Source: Xanthomonas bonasiae
Lineage (GTDB): Bacteria > Pseudomonadota > Gammaproteobacteria > Xanthomonadales > Xanthomonadaceae
Assembly: GCF_017163705.1 (NCBI RefSeq)
Contig: NZ_JAFIWB010000008.1
Span: forward strand, 1 to 64,000
Reading direction: 5' to 3'
Length of the DNA stretch: 64,000 nucleotides
Shown: piece after piece, positions 34,067 to 44,392 of the stretch
How the letters are laid out: every line of letters begins with the position of its first letter
How positions within the stretch are numbered: position 1 is the stretch's first letter
The notes under the pieces: model-generated
Database searches by the model: none
Told to the model about the DNA's origin: nothing
The model's input: the letters and a program-made list of their open reading frames with translations, nothing else
Position numbers and translations under genes: made by a program

Positions 34067-35239
34067 TCAGAACTGCACCTGCGCGCGCAGGTCGATCGAG
34101 TCCGGCTTGGTGTGCACGCCGGCGCGTTCGGCATCGGCGCGCACGTAGTTGGCCTGGAACTTGAAGTGGCTGGTCAGGTACCAGTTGGCGCCCACGGTCC
34201 AGTCGTGCTGGCGGCCGCCAAGCACCGTGCCGTCGTCCAGATCCAGGCGGCTGTAGCGCAGCAGCAGTTCGACCGCGCCGTAGGCGTTGGCCGGCTTGAT
34301 GTTGGCCACGTTGCCGGCGCTGTACGGACGCGACTCGCCGGTCAGCACGTAGCTGGCGAACACGTACTGGCCGTCGGCGGTGTAGTCCGGGCGACCGTTG
34401 TCGCGGGTGACCTCGGCGCGCAGCGCTTCGCCCTGCATCGAGAACGGACCCTTGATCCAGATCGCTTCCAGCCCGGTCCGGCGCACCTGGTCGGCATCGA
34501 CCAGGGTGCCCGAATCGACCAGGCGCACGTCGGTCAGGCCGGCTTCCGGGCGCGCACGCAGGCGCACGCGCGGGCTGAAGCTCACGTCCAGGCCGTTGTG
34601 GTAGCCGCGCGGGTTTTCCTGCGAATACGCCAGGCCCAGATGCAGCACGTCGCCCTCGGCCTTGAACGGGGTCCACACGCCGCGCACCGCCTGGGTGGTG
34701 CCGGGGTTGTCGCCCTGCAGGTCCTTGCCGCCGTACGCGCCGGCCTGCAGCAGGTACTGCGGGCGCTCGAAGGTCCACTCCACGCCGGTGCGGCGGCCCT
34801 GGTAGATCGCCTGGATCGGCAGCGCGGTTTCCAGGAAGCTGTCGGCACGCGAACTGGTCACGCCTTCCAGGCCGACCGGCACCTTGATGTAGCCCAGCCG
34901 CACCTTGCCGTAGTCGCTGCCGAACAGCGCCTTGGTCTCGAAGCGGAAGAACACGTCCAGCCACAGCTTGGACTGGAAGTCGAAGTACACCATCGCGTCG
35001 TACACGCCCTTCTTCTTCAGCGTGGCGCCGAATTCCTTGCGGCGGAACGCGTTGTCGTCTTCCAGGCGCGCGTCGTCGTCGGAGAAGTTGTTCCAGTCGT
35101 AGCCGTAGTTGCCGGTCACGGCCAGTTCGGTGCCGTCGCTGAAGGCGACCTTGGTCGGCCAATCGTCGAACCCGCTGGCGGCAGCGGCAGGAGCGGCGGC
35201 GGTCAGGCACAGCGCAGCGAAGAGAAGGGTATGGCGCAT
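34067..35239 (-). CDS. OprO/OprP-type outer-membrane porin in the C4-dicarboxylate island
   Basis: A protein of 390 residues from the ATG at 35239, with a signal peptide (MRHTLLFAALCLTAAAPAAA) and a phosphate-selective-porin-type barrel. ELAVTGNYGYDWNNFSDD, KEFGATLKKKGVYDAMVYFD and FFRFETKALFGSDYGKVRLG are family-like, and the last strand ends DLRAQVQF. It is divergent from dctA (476 bp between starts) and adjacent to a DctB-like hybrid kinase. A role in letting dicarboxylates through the outer membrane is a reasonable inference; phosphate is the alternative. It resembles the other porin at 20596 in layout. Confidence 0.85.
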   Translation of the reverse strand: MRHTLLFAALCLTAAAPAAAASGFDDWPTKVAFSDGTELAVTGNYGYDWNNFSDDDARLEDDNAFRRKEFGATLKKKGVYDAMVYFDFQSKLWLDVFFRFETKALFGSDYGKVRLGYIKVPVGLEGVTSSRADSFLETALPIQAIYQGRRTGVEWTFERPQYLLQAGAYGGKDLQGDNPGTTQAVRGVWTPFKAEGDVLHLGLAYSQENPRGYHNGLDVSFSPRVRLRARPEAGLTDVRLVDSGTLVDADQVRRTGLEAIWIKGPFSMQGEALRAEVTRDNGRPDYTADGQYVFASYVLTGESRPYSAGNVANIKPANAYGAVELLLRYSRLDLDDGTVLGGRQHDWTVGANWYLTSHFKFQANYVRADAERAGVHTKPDSIDLRAQVQF

Positions 35240-35715
35240 GGTGTGGTCGTCTTCTTGATGAGGAAAAAAGCGCGCCGGCACTCGACTGACGGGACGGCAA
35301 GGCTTGCGCGGGCGGTGCAGCGTGATGCCGACCACGACCTTCCCTCGGCCGCGGTGCGGGGCGCATCGCCGGAACAACGAGCCGCCCGCATGCAATAGCG
35401 GACGAATCCGGCGGTTCTTTACAGCGGTGTTGCGATCCTGCGACGGCGCATCGCCCCTGAATACGCATGCGACGCCGGCGCGCCGGCGGCAGATCGGTAC
35501 GCGACGCAGCATCGGCGGGCATTCCCATGGCCGGCATTGCGCGTCGCACCTCCCTCCCGTGAGCGTGCCGGAACACTGTAACTGCGTCGGCGGCGCCGCG
35601 AACAGGGGACTAGTACCAATAGGTTATCTGCTTAGAAGCCGGCGCCGCGTACAAAGGCAGCATTCCGCGACCTGCGTCGGGTTGCCGGTCCATACCTGTC
35701 TTCCGGAGCGCACTC
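35240..35715. other. Divergent porin/dctA regulatory region
   Basis: This 476-bp interval separates two divergent genes of the C4-dicarboxylate island and must hold both promoters. I find no TGGCAC-N5-TTGC sigma-54 site. A short AT-richer stretch at 35611-35638 with an imperfect palindrome is the best regulatory candidate. No gene is supported here, although several frames are open across it. Confidence 0.5.
35611..35628. promoter_or_regulatory. Candidate regulator site upstream of dctA
   Basis: TAGTACCAATAGGTTATC contains the dyad ACC-AATA-GGT about 90 bp before the dctA start, inside a locally AT-rich stretch. LuxR-type response regulators often bind short dyads of this size, so the regulator at 29432 is a candidate ligand. 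This is a single occurrence and could be chance. Confidence 0.35.
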
Positions 35716-37083
35716 ATGCATATCCCAACTTCCCCGGCCGGCGGCGTCGTGCATCGGCACGTGCCGTTCTATCGGCAGCTGTATTTCCAGGTGGTGGTCG
35801 CCATCGTGCTCGGTGCGCTGCTCGGCCACTTCGAACCGGCCTTCGCCGAGAAACTCAAGCCGCTGGGCGATGCGTTCATCAAGCTGGTGAAGATGATCAT
35901 CGCGCCGGTGATCTTCCTGACCATCGTCACCGGCATCGCCGGCATGACCCACCTGAAGACGGTGGGCCGGGTGTTTGGCAAGGCGATGATCTATTTCCTG
36001 TTCTTCTCCACGCTGGCGCTGGTGGTCGGCATGATCGTCGCGCACGTGGTGCAGCCCGGCGCCGGCATGAACATCAATCCTGCCGATCTAGACCAGACTG
36101 CGGTCAAGAGTTATGTCGAGAAGTCGCACGACCTGACCTTGGTCGGCTTCCTGATGGACATCATCCCGAACTCGCTGATCGGCGCCTTCACCGGCGACCA
36201 GGTCGCCAACGGCAAGCTGCTCGGTCCCAACATCCTGCAGGTGCTGTTCGTGGCGGTGCTGTTCGGCGTGTCGCTGGCGCTGGTCGGCGAGCGCGGCAAG
36301 CCGGTACTGAACCTGCTGGAGGCGCTGATCGCGCCGGTGTTCAAGCTGGTGCACATCCTGATGAAGGCCGCACCGATCGGTGCGTTCGGCGCGATCGCCT
36401 TCACCATCGGCAAGTACGGGGTGGAATCGCTGATCAACCTGGCCTGGCTGGTGGGTTCGTTTTACGTGACCTCGCTGCTGTTCGTGCTGGTGATCCTGGG
36501 CGCGGTGGCGCGCCTGTGCGGCTTCTCGATCTTCAAGCTGATCCGCTATCTGAAGGCGGAACTGCTGCTGGTGCTGGGCACGTCCTCGTCCGAATCGGCG
36601 CTGCCGTCGCTGATGGAGAAGATGGAAAAGGCCGGTTGCGAGAAGTCGGTGGTCGGGCTGGTGGTGCCCACCGGCTATTCGTTCAACCTGGACGGCACCA
36701 ACATCTACATGACCCTGGCCGCGCTGTTCATCGCCCAGGCGACCAATACCGAGCTGACCCTGGGCCACCAGATCGCGCTGCTGCTGGTGGCGATGCTCAG
36801 CTCCAAGGGCGCGGCGGGCGTGACCGGTGCCGGCTTCATCACCCTGGCGGCGACGCTGGCGGTGGTGCCGGAAGTGCCGGTGGCGGGCATGGCGCTGATC
36901 CTGGGCGTGGACCGCTTCATGAGCGAATGCCGCTCGCTGACCAACTTCATCGGCAACGCGGTGGCCACCGTGGTGGTGTCGCGCTGGGAGAACGCGCTGG
37001 ATCGCGATCGCCTGCGCATCGCCCTGGACGGCGGCGAAGACGCCTTGCCGGCGGTCGCGGTCGAGCCCGCCGCGCTCCGCTGA
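35716..37083 (+). CDS. dctA: C4-dicarboxylate:cation symporter DctA
   Basis: A protein of 455 residues, DAACS (glutamate/dicarboxylate) family with eight helices and two re-entrant loops. The family signatures are present: [20 protein letters not shown] near residue 55, the serine-rich loop [19 protein letters not shown] near residue 285, [19 protein letters not shown] near residue 323, and [13 protein letters not shown] near residue 363. It imports succinate, fumarate and malate from the periplasm. It starts 476 bp from the divergent porin and is followed by maeB 147 bp downstream on the same strand, so malate uptake and its first conversion are encoded together. Family assignment is firm. 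Confidence 0.94.
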   Translation: MHIPTSPAGGVVHRHVPFYRQLYFQVVVAIVLGALLGHFEPAFAEKLKPLGDAFIKLVKMIIAPVIFLTIVTGIAGMTHLKTVGRVFGKAMIYFLFFSTLALVVGMIVAHVVQPGAGMNINPADLDQTAVKSYVEKSHDLTLVGFLMDIIPNSLIGAFTGDQVANGKLLGPNILQVLFVAVLFGVSLALVGERGKPVLNLLEALIAPVFKLVHILMKAAPIGAFGAIAFTIGKYGVESLINLAWLVGSFYVTSLLFVLVILGAVARLCGFSIFKLIRYLKAELLLVLGTSSSESALPSLMEKMEKAGCEKSVVGLVVPTGYSFNLDGTNIYMTLAALFIAQATNTELTLGHQIALLLVAMLSSKGAAGVTGAGFITLAATLAVVPEVPVAGMALILGVDRFMSECRSLTNFIGNAVATVVVSRWENALDRDRLRIALDGGEDALPAVAVEPAALR

Positions 37084-37188
37084 GTTTCCGCATGCTGCGC
37101 GCGCGCCGGCCTGGCCGGCGCGTCGCGTTTCCGGCCCCGGGCCTGCGCGGCGACAGCCGCAAGACAGGCTTGGTCATGGCCCAGGGAG

Positions 37189-37194
37189 TAGAAT
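37189..37194 (+). promoter_or_regulatory. Candidate -10 element (TAGAAT) for maeB
   Basis: TAGAAT in GGAGTAGAATCCTGGG lies 36 bp before the maeB ATG. It matches the -10 hexamer seen before rsgA. No clear -35 hexamer is visible. If it is used, maeB has its own promoter in addition to read-through from dctA. Confidence 0.35.
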
Positions 37195-37230
37195 CCTGGG
37201 TCCTCGCGCCTCCCGACTACAGAAGCCTCG

Positions 37231-39525
<2,295 letters not shown>

Positions 39526-39977
39526 GCGGAGCGCTTCCGGCAGGTTCGGTGCGAATGCGCGCAGCCGCTGGTGGCTGCGCGTTTCGCTGCAGCCTTCCAG
39601 GCCGATTGGTGCGTGCGGCAGGCTGCCTGCAGCGCATCCCTGTATGCCATCGCATCGGACTTGCCCGAGTTCCCGCCAAGACGTTGCCGATGCAGCGATG
39701 GGTCACTCGGCGCGAATGCGCTTCGCGGATGGCCGAGTGAAGTAGCGGGGTCTGGTCGATCAAGCCTGGGGCGGGTCGACGTCAAGGCACGCTGGTTTGG
39801 CGCCTGGCCGCGGAACGCCGCGGACGCGCCAGCCGCACACGCGATCGAGCGCGTGAACGATTTAGGATTTGCTGCGCAAACGCCCGCCGCAGGATGCGCG
39901 AAGACACGACGCCATGCAGCGCCTGCCAACGCGTTGCGCAGGATCGAACGCGGCGCCGCAGCGGCGCCGCACTGTGC
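39526..39977. other. Convergent intergenic region, no supported gene
   Basis: This is a 452-bp gap between maeB and the small HTH gene. Open frames on the plus strand have no start signal or family-like content. Unlike most longer convergent gaps in this window it has no REP, heptad or 141-bp repeat. It ends in a strong GC hairpin at 39950-39970 next to the HTH gene. Confidence 0.45.
39950..39970 (-). terminator. GC hairpin downstream of the HTH gene
   Basis: GCGGCGCCGC occurs twice, separated by one base, and the unit is its own reverse complement, so the RNA can form a 10-bp stem (with strain at the loop) or two smaller hairpins. It starts eight bases after the stop of the minus-strand HTH gene. 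There is no T-run, so terminator function is tentative. Confidence 0.4.
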
Positions 39978-40238
39978 TCAGGCCAGACGCTTGCCTACCG
40001 GCAGCGGCAGGCTTTCGTGGTCGCCCTGGTTCAGCTTGGACGGCTTGCCAGTCAGCAGCACATAGGCATCGACGCCGGTAAGTTCGGCAATCTTCAGCAA
40101 ATGCCGGGCATTGGGAACGGAACGATTGTTCTCCCAGTGACCCAGGGTGCTATGCGCCACGCCCAGCAAGGCCGCCAGTTCGCGCAGCGTGAAACCGGCA
40201 TTGCGCCGCGCCTGCATCAATCGCACACCTATATCCAC
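39978..40238 (-). CDS. Small XRE-family helix-turn-helix protein
   Basis: A protein of 86 residues from a GTG start at 40238, preceded by GAGGTG with four bases of spacing. The HTH is TLRELAALLGVAHSTLGHWE near residue 17. The C-terminal part (DAYVLLTGKPSKLNQGDHES) resembles short Cro/CI-like repressors often found beside phage or toxin genes. No such partner is adjacent. A longer frame to 40325 exists but would place the promoter at 40278-40307 inside the coding region. Its target is unknown. Confidence 0.75.
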   Translation of the reverse strand: MDIGVRLMQARRNAGFTLRELAALLGVAHSTLGHWENNRSVPNARHLLKIAELTGVDAYVLLTGKPSKLNQGDHESLPLPVGKRLA

Positions 40239-40277
40239 GGGACACCTCAGAGCGGCATGGTTGCGCCGCGTCCCCCG

Positions 40278-40307
40278 AGCATAGTGGATGTCATCGCTTG
40301 GCATCAA
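40278..40307 (-). promoter_or_regulatory. Sigma-70-type promoter for the XRE gene
   Basis: On the minus strand TTGATG (40307-40302) and TATGCT (40283-40278) are separated by 18 bases. This is the best -35/-10 pair I see in the window. It would start transcription about 30 bp before the GTG at 40238, and it supports that start over the upstream ATGs. Confidence 0.6.
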
Positions 40308-40420
40308 GCCGACAGGAAAGGACAATTTTGGGACAAGACCGGCGCGGCGTTCCCCGGCCCGGCGCGCGCGTGGGGCAGGCTGCTAGAATTCCCCGTCTCC
40401 TCCCGCCGTGTCCCACCGCC

Positions 40421-40618
40421 ATGAGCCATACCGCCACCGCGCCCGCCAATGCAGAGAAGCGCTACAACGTGCACCGCGCCGACCTGCCGCTGAGCTGCCC
40501 GACCCCGGAAATGGCGCTGTGGAACTCGCATCCGCGGGTCTATCTGCCGGTGGACGAAGAACCCAGCCACGAGGCAAAGTGCCCTTACTGCGGCGCGGTC
40601 TTCGTGCTGGTCGACTGA
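40421..40618 (+). CDS. Small zinc-finger protein (NDUFS6-like CHCC domain)
   Basis: A protein of 65 residues. The motif is C-x24-H-x3-C-x2-C: LPLSCPTPEMALWNSHPRVY, then EPSHEAKCPYCGAVFVLVD at the end. This spacing is the CHCC zinc finger of the bacterial homologues of mitochondrial complex I subunit NDUFS6. Such proteins are widespread in proteobacteria with alpha- and gamma-type complex I; their exact job is unsettled. A TAGAAT lies at 40383-40388, 32 bp before the ATG, as a -10 candidate. The glycosyltransferase gene starts 11 bp downstream, so it leads the LPS gene group. Confidence 0.82.
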   Translation: MSHTATAPANAEKRYNVHRADLPLSCPTPEMALWNSHPRVYLPVDEEPSHEAKCPYCGAVFVLVD

Positions 40619-40629
40619 CCGCCGGGTCG

Positions 40630-41742
40630 ATGCACCGCCTGACCGTGGTGCAGCTGCTGCCGGCGCTGGAGTCCGGCGGCGTCGAACGCTCCACCCTGGA
40701 AATCGCCGCGGCGCTGGTCGCGGCCGGGCATCGCGCGCTGGTGGTGTCGGCCGGTGGCCGCCTGCTGCCGGCGCTGGCCGCGACCGGCGCCGAGCACATC
40801 GCCCTGGACATCGGCCGCAAGTCGTTGCTGAGCCTGCGCCACGTGCCGACGCTGCGGCGCCTGTTCGTGCGCGAGCGGGTGGACATCGTGCATGCGCGCT
40901 CGCGGCTGCCGGCCTGGCTGGGCTGGCATGCGCTGCGCGGGTTGCCGGCGGCGCAGCGGCCGCGCTTCGTCACCACCGTGCACGGGCTCAATTCGCCCAG
41001 CCGCTACAGCGCGATCATGGCCCGCGGCGAGCGCGCAATCTGCGTGTCGGCCACGGTCCGCGACTACGTGCTGCGCCATTACCCGCAGACCGATCCGACG
41101 CGGCTGCGGGTGATCCCGCGCGGCATCGACCCGGCGCAGTTCCCGCGCCGCGCGCAGCCCGATCCGGCCGCGCGGGCCTGGGCCGCGAGCGAGGCGCCGG
41201 CCACTGCCGGCAGCGGTCCGCTGCTGCTGTTGCCCGGTCGCGGCACCCGCCTGAAGGGCCATGCCGATGCAGTGCGCCTGCTCGCCGCGCTGCGCGCCGA
41301 CGGCAGCGACGCACGGCTGTGGCTGCCGGGTGCGCGCGAGGCCGGGCGCGAGGCCTACCTGCAGGAGCTGGAGGCCGAGGCCGCCGCGCTGGGCATCGCC
41401 GACGCGATCGCGTTCACCGCGCCGACCGCGCGCATTGCCGAGGCCTACGCCGCCAGCGATCTGGTGCTGCAGCTGTCGCGCAAGCCGGAAGCGTTCGGCC
41501 GCACCGTGGTCGAGGCATTGGCGGTGGGGCGGCCGGTGCTGGGCTGGGCGCACGGCGGCGCCGGCGAACTGCTGGCGCAGCTGCAGCCGTCCGGTGCGGT
41601 GCCTGCGTTCGATCCTGCGGCCCTGCACGCGGCGGCGGCGCGCCTGCTGGCGCAACCGCCGGCACCGCCGGCGCAGATCCCCTACACGCTGCAGGCGATG
41701 CAGCACGCGACCCTGGCGGTGTATGACGAACTCCGGCGCTGA
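40630..41742 (+). CDS. Glycosyltransferase family 4
   Basis: A protein of 370 residues with the GT-B fold. The N-terminal half has LPALESGGVERSTLEIA (the GG loop) and TVHGLNSPSRYSAIM near residue 117. The C-terminal half has the LPGRGTRLKGH phosphate-binding loop near residue 200 and the E-x7-E motif PEAFGRTVVEALAVGRPV near residue 290, which binds the nucleotide-sugar. It probably adds a sugar to LPS core or O-antigen, judging from waaL, lpxL and waaA next door, but donor and acceptor are unknown. It overlaps the O-antigen ligase gene by 20 bases, so the two are translationally coupled. Confidence 0.87.
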   Translation: MHRLTVVQLLPALESGGVERSTLEIAAALVAAGHRALVVSAGGRLLPALAATGAEHIALDIGRKSLLSLRHVPTLRRLFVRERVDIVHARSRLPAWLGWHALRGLPAAQRPRFVTTVHGLNSPSRYSAIMARGERAICVSATVRDYVLRHYPQTDPTRLRVIPRGIDPAQFPRRAQPDPAARAWAASEAPATAGSGPLLLLPGRGTRLKGHADAVRLLAALRADGSDARLWLPGAREAGREAYLQELEAEAAALGIADAIAFTAPTARIAEAYAASDLVLQLSRKPEAFGRTVVEALAVGRPVLGWAHGGAGELLAQLQPSGAVPAFDPAALHAAAARLLAQPPAPPAQIPYTLQAMQHATLAVYDELRR

Positions 41743-43069
41743 TTCCTCCCTGCTCGCGCCGCTGACGCCGGCGCGCAGCGAACGCTGGGCCCCGGTCTGG
41801 GTGCTGGCGTTCGTGGCACTGTGGCCTGCACCTGGCCTGGCCGCGGGCGTGCTGGCGCTGGGCGCGCTGGCGACCCTGGCGCGCCTGCTGCACAGCCGCT
41901 TCCGCGGCGGCGCCAGCCTGCTCAGCGGGCCGGCGTGGGCGCTGACCACGCTGCTGTTCCTGACCTACTGGTTGCCGCAGCCGCTGTCGGCGCTGGATGC
42001 GGTGGACGTGCCGCTGGCATTGCGCGAGTCGGCGGTGGACCTGCGCTTCCTGCCGTTCCTGTGGCTGGTGGCGATGGCGGTGGCGACGCCGCGCGGCCGC
42101 CGTACCACCTTCAATGGGCTGGCGGTCATCGCCGCGATCTGGACCGTGGATGCGTTGGCGCAGGCGCTGTGCGGCACCAGCCCGCTGTTCTGGTCGATGG
42201 ACCAGCTGAAGTGGGCGATCAACCACCACGGCCTGTGCACGCCGCAGGAAATCGCGCTGGCCGACCGCCTCAGCGGCGTGTTCGGCCCGTGCAACCTCAA
42301 GTTCGGCCAGGTGCTGGCCAGCCTGTCGCCGTTCCTGCTGTTCGCGGCCGGGCGCCGCGGCGGCGCCTGGGGCTGGCTGCTTGCCGCGGCGGCAGTGGGG
42401 GTGGTGCTGGTGCTGGCCGGATCGCGCGCGTCGTGGATCACCTACGCCCTGGTGCTGCTGCTGTCGGGCTGGCGCCTGCTGGGCATGCGCCGGATGCTGG
42501 CGCTGGGCGTGGCTGCGGTGCTGGTCGCCGGCGTGCTCGGCGCGCTCTCGCCGCAGGTGCGCGAGCGCTTCGCCCGCACCACGCTGGCGCTGAGCGGGCG
42601 CCCGGCCGACGTGAACGCGGCGTTGGCCGGGCGCACCCAGATCTGGGACGCCTCGTGGTGCATGATCCGCCAGCATCCGCTCAACGGCGTCGGCGTGCGC
42701 GGCTTCCGCGAAGCCTACGTGGCCTGCGACCCGGATCCGGCGCATGGCGGCGCCTGGGGCCGCGAGCCGGCCTTCCATGCGCACCAGATCGTGCTCGAAG
42801 TGCTCAGCGAGACCGGCGTGATCGGCTTGCTGCTGTGGCTGGCCGGCGCCGCGCAGGCGTGGCGCGCATGGCGCTACGCCTCGCCACAGGCGCGCGAACG
42901 GGCACGGCCGGCGATGCTGGCGCTGCTGGTGACGGTGTTCCCGTTCAACACGCACCTGGCGTTCTATTCGTCGTTCTGGGGCTCGCTGGCGCTGATGCTG
43001 GTCGGGCTGTATGTCGGCGCGCTGCTGGCCGAGGAGCGCGACGCCGAGGGCACCGCAGAAACTGTGTAG
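41723..43069 (+). CDS. waaL: O-antigen ligase (WaaL/Wzy superfamily)
   Basis: A protein of 448 residues with about ten to twelve membrane helices. The large periplasmic loop at about residues 285-355 (GRTQIWDASWCMIRQHPLNG, GVGVRGFREAYVAC, HAHQIVLEVLSETGVIG) carries the H-x-H/E-x-x-x-x-G signature of O-antigen ligases. Such enzymes move O-antigen from the lipid carrier to lipid A-core at the outer face of the inner membrane. Wzy polymerase is an alternative, but linkage to core genes favours ligase. The start ATG at 41723 lies inside the preceding gene. Its stop TAG is the first base triplet of a 141-bp-type repeat, so the array begins exactly at the stop. Confidence 0.82.
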   Translation: MTNSGADSSLLAPLTPARSERWAPVWVLAFVALWPAPGLAAGVLALGALATLARLLHSRFRGGASLLSGPAWALTTLLFLTYWLPQPLSALDAVDVPLALRESAVDLRFLPFLWLVAMAVATPRGRRTTFNGLAVIAAIWTVDALAQALCGTSPLFWSMDQLKWAINHHGLCTPQEIALADRLSGVFGPCNLKFGQVLASLSPFLLFAAGRRGGAWGWLLAAAAVGVVLVLAGSRASWITYALVLLLSGWRLLGMRRMLALGVAAVLVAGVLGALSPQVRERFARTTLALSGRPADVNAALAGRTQIWDASWCMIRQHPLNGVGVRGFREAYVACDPDPAHGGAWGREPAFHAHQIVLEVLSETGVIGLLLWLAGAAQAWRAWRYASPQARERARPAMLALLVTVFPFNTHLAFYSSFWGSLALMLVGLYVGALLAEERDAEGTAETV

Positions 43070-43318
43070 CCCCTCTCCCACCGGGAGAGGGGTTGGGGTG
43101 AGGGTGCGGCGCGAAAGCGACTCGCGGAGTTGGATGCACCAGGCTTCGCCCGTACCCTCATCCGCCCCTTCGGGGCACCTTCCCCCGAAAAGGGGGCCAT
43201 GGTCCCGAGGGGAGAAGGGAACAGCGCTAGCCCCTCTCCCCTCGGGAGAGGGGTTGGGGTGAGGGTCCGGCGCGAAAGCGACTCGCAGCGTTGGGTGCGC
43301 GAGGCCGCGCCCGTCCCT
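43067..43318. repeat. 141-bp double-palindrome repeat, about 1.7 copies, inverted
   Basis: The first unit begins TAGCCCCTCTCCCACCGGGA at the waaL stop. A second, partial unit begins TAGCCCCTCTCCCCTCGGGA near 43229. They are the reverse complement of the units at 30575-31158, including the variant with the CCATGG insertion. The array fills all but nine bases of the convergent gap between waaL and lpxL. Confidence 0.9.
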
Positions 43319-43327
43319 ACCTCTCGC

Positions 43328-44272
43328 TCAGTCGCGCTCGTAGAACGTACTGCGGCCGCCGGGCTGGCGCTTGAAGCGGCGGTGGATCCACAGGTATTGC
43401 GCCGGCGCTTCGCGCACCATCGCCTCGATCGCGGCATTGACCCGCGCGGTGTCGGCGACCACGTCCTGCGACGGGAAGTCCTCCAGCGGCGGGGCGATGC
43501 GCAGCACGTAGTCGGCGCCCTCGCGGCGGTGGAAATACGGCACCACCGCGCAGCCGGTCAGCCGCGCCAATTGGTGGGTGGCAGTGATGGTGGAGGCGGG
43601 CATGCCGAAGAACGGCACGAACACCGTGTCCTTGCCGCGCATGTCCTGGTCCGGCGCGTACCACAGGAAGCCGCCGCGCTTGAGGTGGCGCACGCTGCCG
43701 CGCAGGTCCTCGTTGGCGAACATGGCGATGGCGTAGCGCAGGCGGCCGCGCTTGACCGCCCATTCGAACACCGGGTTGCGGTGGCGGCGGTACATGCCGG
43801 CCAGCGGCACGTACTGGCACAGCAGCCGGCCGCACATCTCCAGGGTCATGAAGTGGCCCGACACCAGCAGCACGCCGCGGCCCTGCGCCTGCAGCGCACG
43901 CAGGTGCTCCAGGCCTTCGATGCGGGTGCGGCGGCGAATCGGGCCGAGGCTGCCCCACCAGGCGCGCGCGAACTCGAACACGCCCACGCCCAGCGCGTCG
44001 AAGCTGTCGTGCAGCAGGCGCGTGCGCCAGGCCTCGCTCTGCTCGGGGAAGCACAGCTTCAGGTTCACCTCGGCGGCATGGCGGCGGGTGCCGGCCAGGC
44101 GCAATGCGATCCAGCCGACGCCGCGGCCGAGCGCGCGTTGCAGCAGCCAGGGCAGCCGCGCGACGGCCACGGCGATGCCGAGCAGCAGCCAGGTCGGCCA
44201 GTGCCGTGGCGAGCGCGGCGGCGGCGTGGCCGTGGTGGCGGCGGACGGAAGAGCGGGGGAGGGGTCGGACAT
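43328..44272 (-). CDS. lpxL: Lipid A lauroyl acyltransferase family (LpxL/HtrB)
   Basis: A protein of 314 residues. One membrane segment lies near residues 26-45. The acyltransferase H-x4-D/E dyad is His140/Glu145 in LVSGHFMTLEM. Further family motifs are GMYRRHRNPVFEW near residue 160, and DQDMRGKDTVFVPFFG near residue 207. It adds a secondary acyl chain to Kdo-lipid IVA at the inner membrane, using acyl-ACP. It is divergent from waaA, with 120 bp between starts, which fits because WaaA makes its substrate. LpxL versus LpxM/LpxP cannot be settled from sequence alone. Confidence 0.88.
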   Translation of the reverse strand: MSDPSPALPSAATTATPPPRSPRHWPTWLLLGIAVAVARLPWLLQRALGRGVGWIALRLAGTRRHAAEVNLKLCFPEQSEAWRTRLLHDSFDALGVGVFEFARAWWGSLGPIRRRTRIEGLEHLRALQAQGRGVLLVSGHFMTLEMCGRLLCQYVPLAGMYRRHRNPVFEWAVKRGRLRYAIAMFANEDLRGSVRHLKRGGFLWYAPDQDMRGKDTVFVPFFGMPASTITATHQLARLTGCAVVPYFHRREGADYVLRIAPPLEDFPSQDVVADTARVNAAIEAMVREAPAQYLWIHRRFKRQPGGRSTFYERD

Positions 44273-44380
44273 GCGCCAAGTTTAGCCGGGAGCGGGCAGC
44301 GCGGCATTGGCGCGGCGCGGCGGCGTCTTCGCTTGGTGACCACGGTCGCGATCGTCTGCCGCCGGCGCGACGCAACCCGC

Positions 44381-44386
44381 TATGCT
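44381..44386 (+). promoter_or_regulatory. Candidate -10 element (TATGCT) for waaA
   Basis: TATGCT ends six bases before the waaA ATG at 44393, which would give a leaderless or near-leaderless transcript. No ribosome-binding site precedes that ATG. No clear -35 element is visible. It matches the arrangement before rsgA. Confidence 0.4.
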
Positions 44387-44392
44387 TTCGCG

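Noticed and set aside
35240-35715. Sigma-54 promoter for dctA, as in rhizobia
   Set aside because: No GG-N10-GC element of the TGGCAC-N5-TTGC type was found by eye, and the kinase partner is a LuxR-type regulator, not an NtrC-type activator.
39571-40065. Open frames downstream of maeB on the plus strand
   Set aside because: There is no start signal, no conserved motif, and they overlap the HTH gene antisense.
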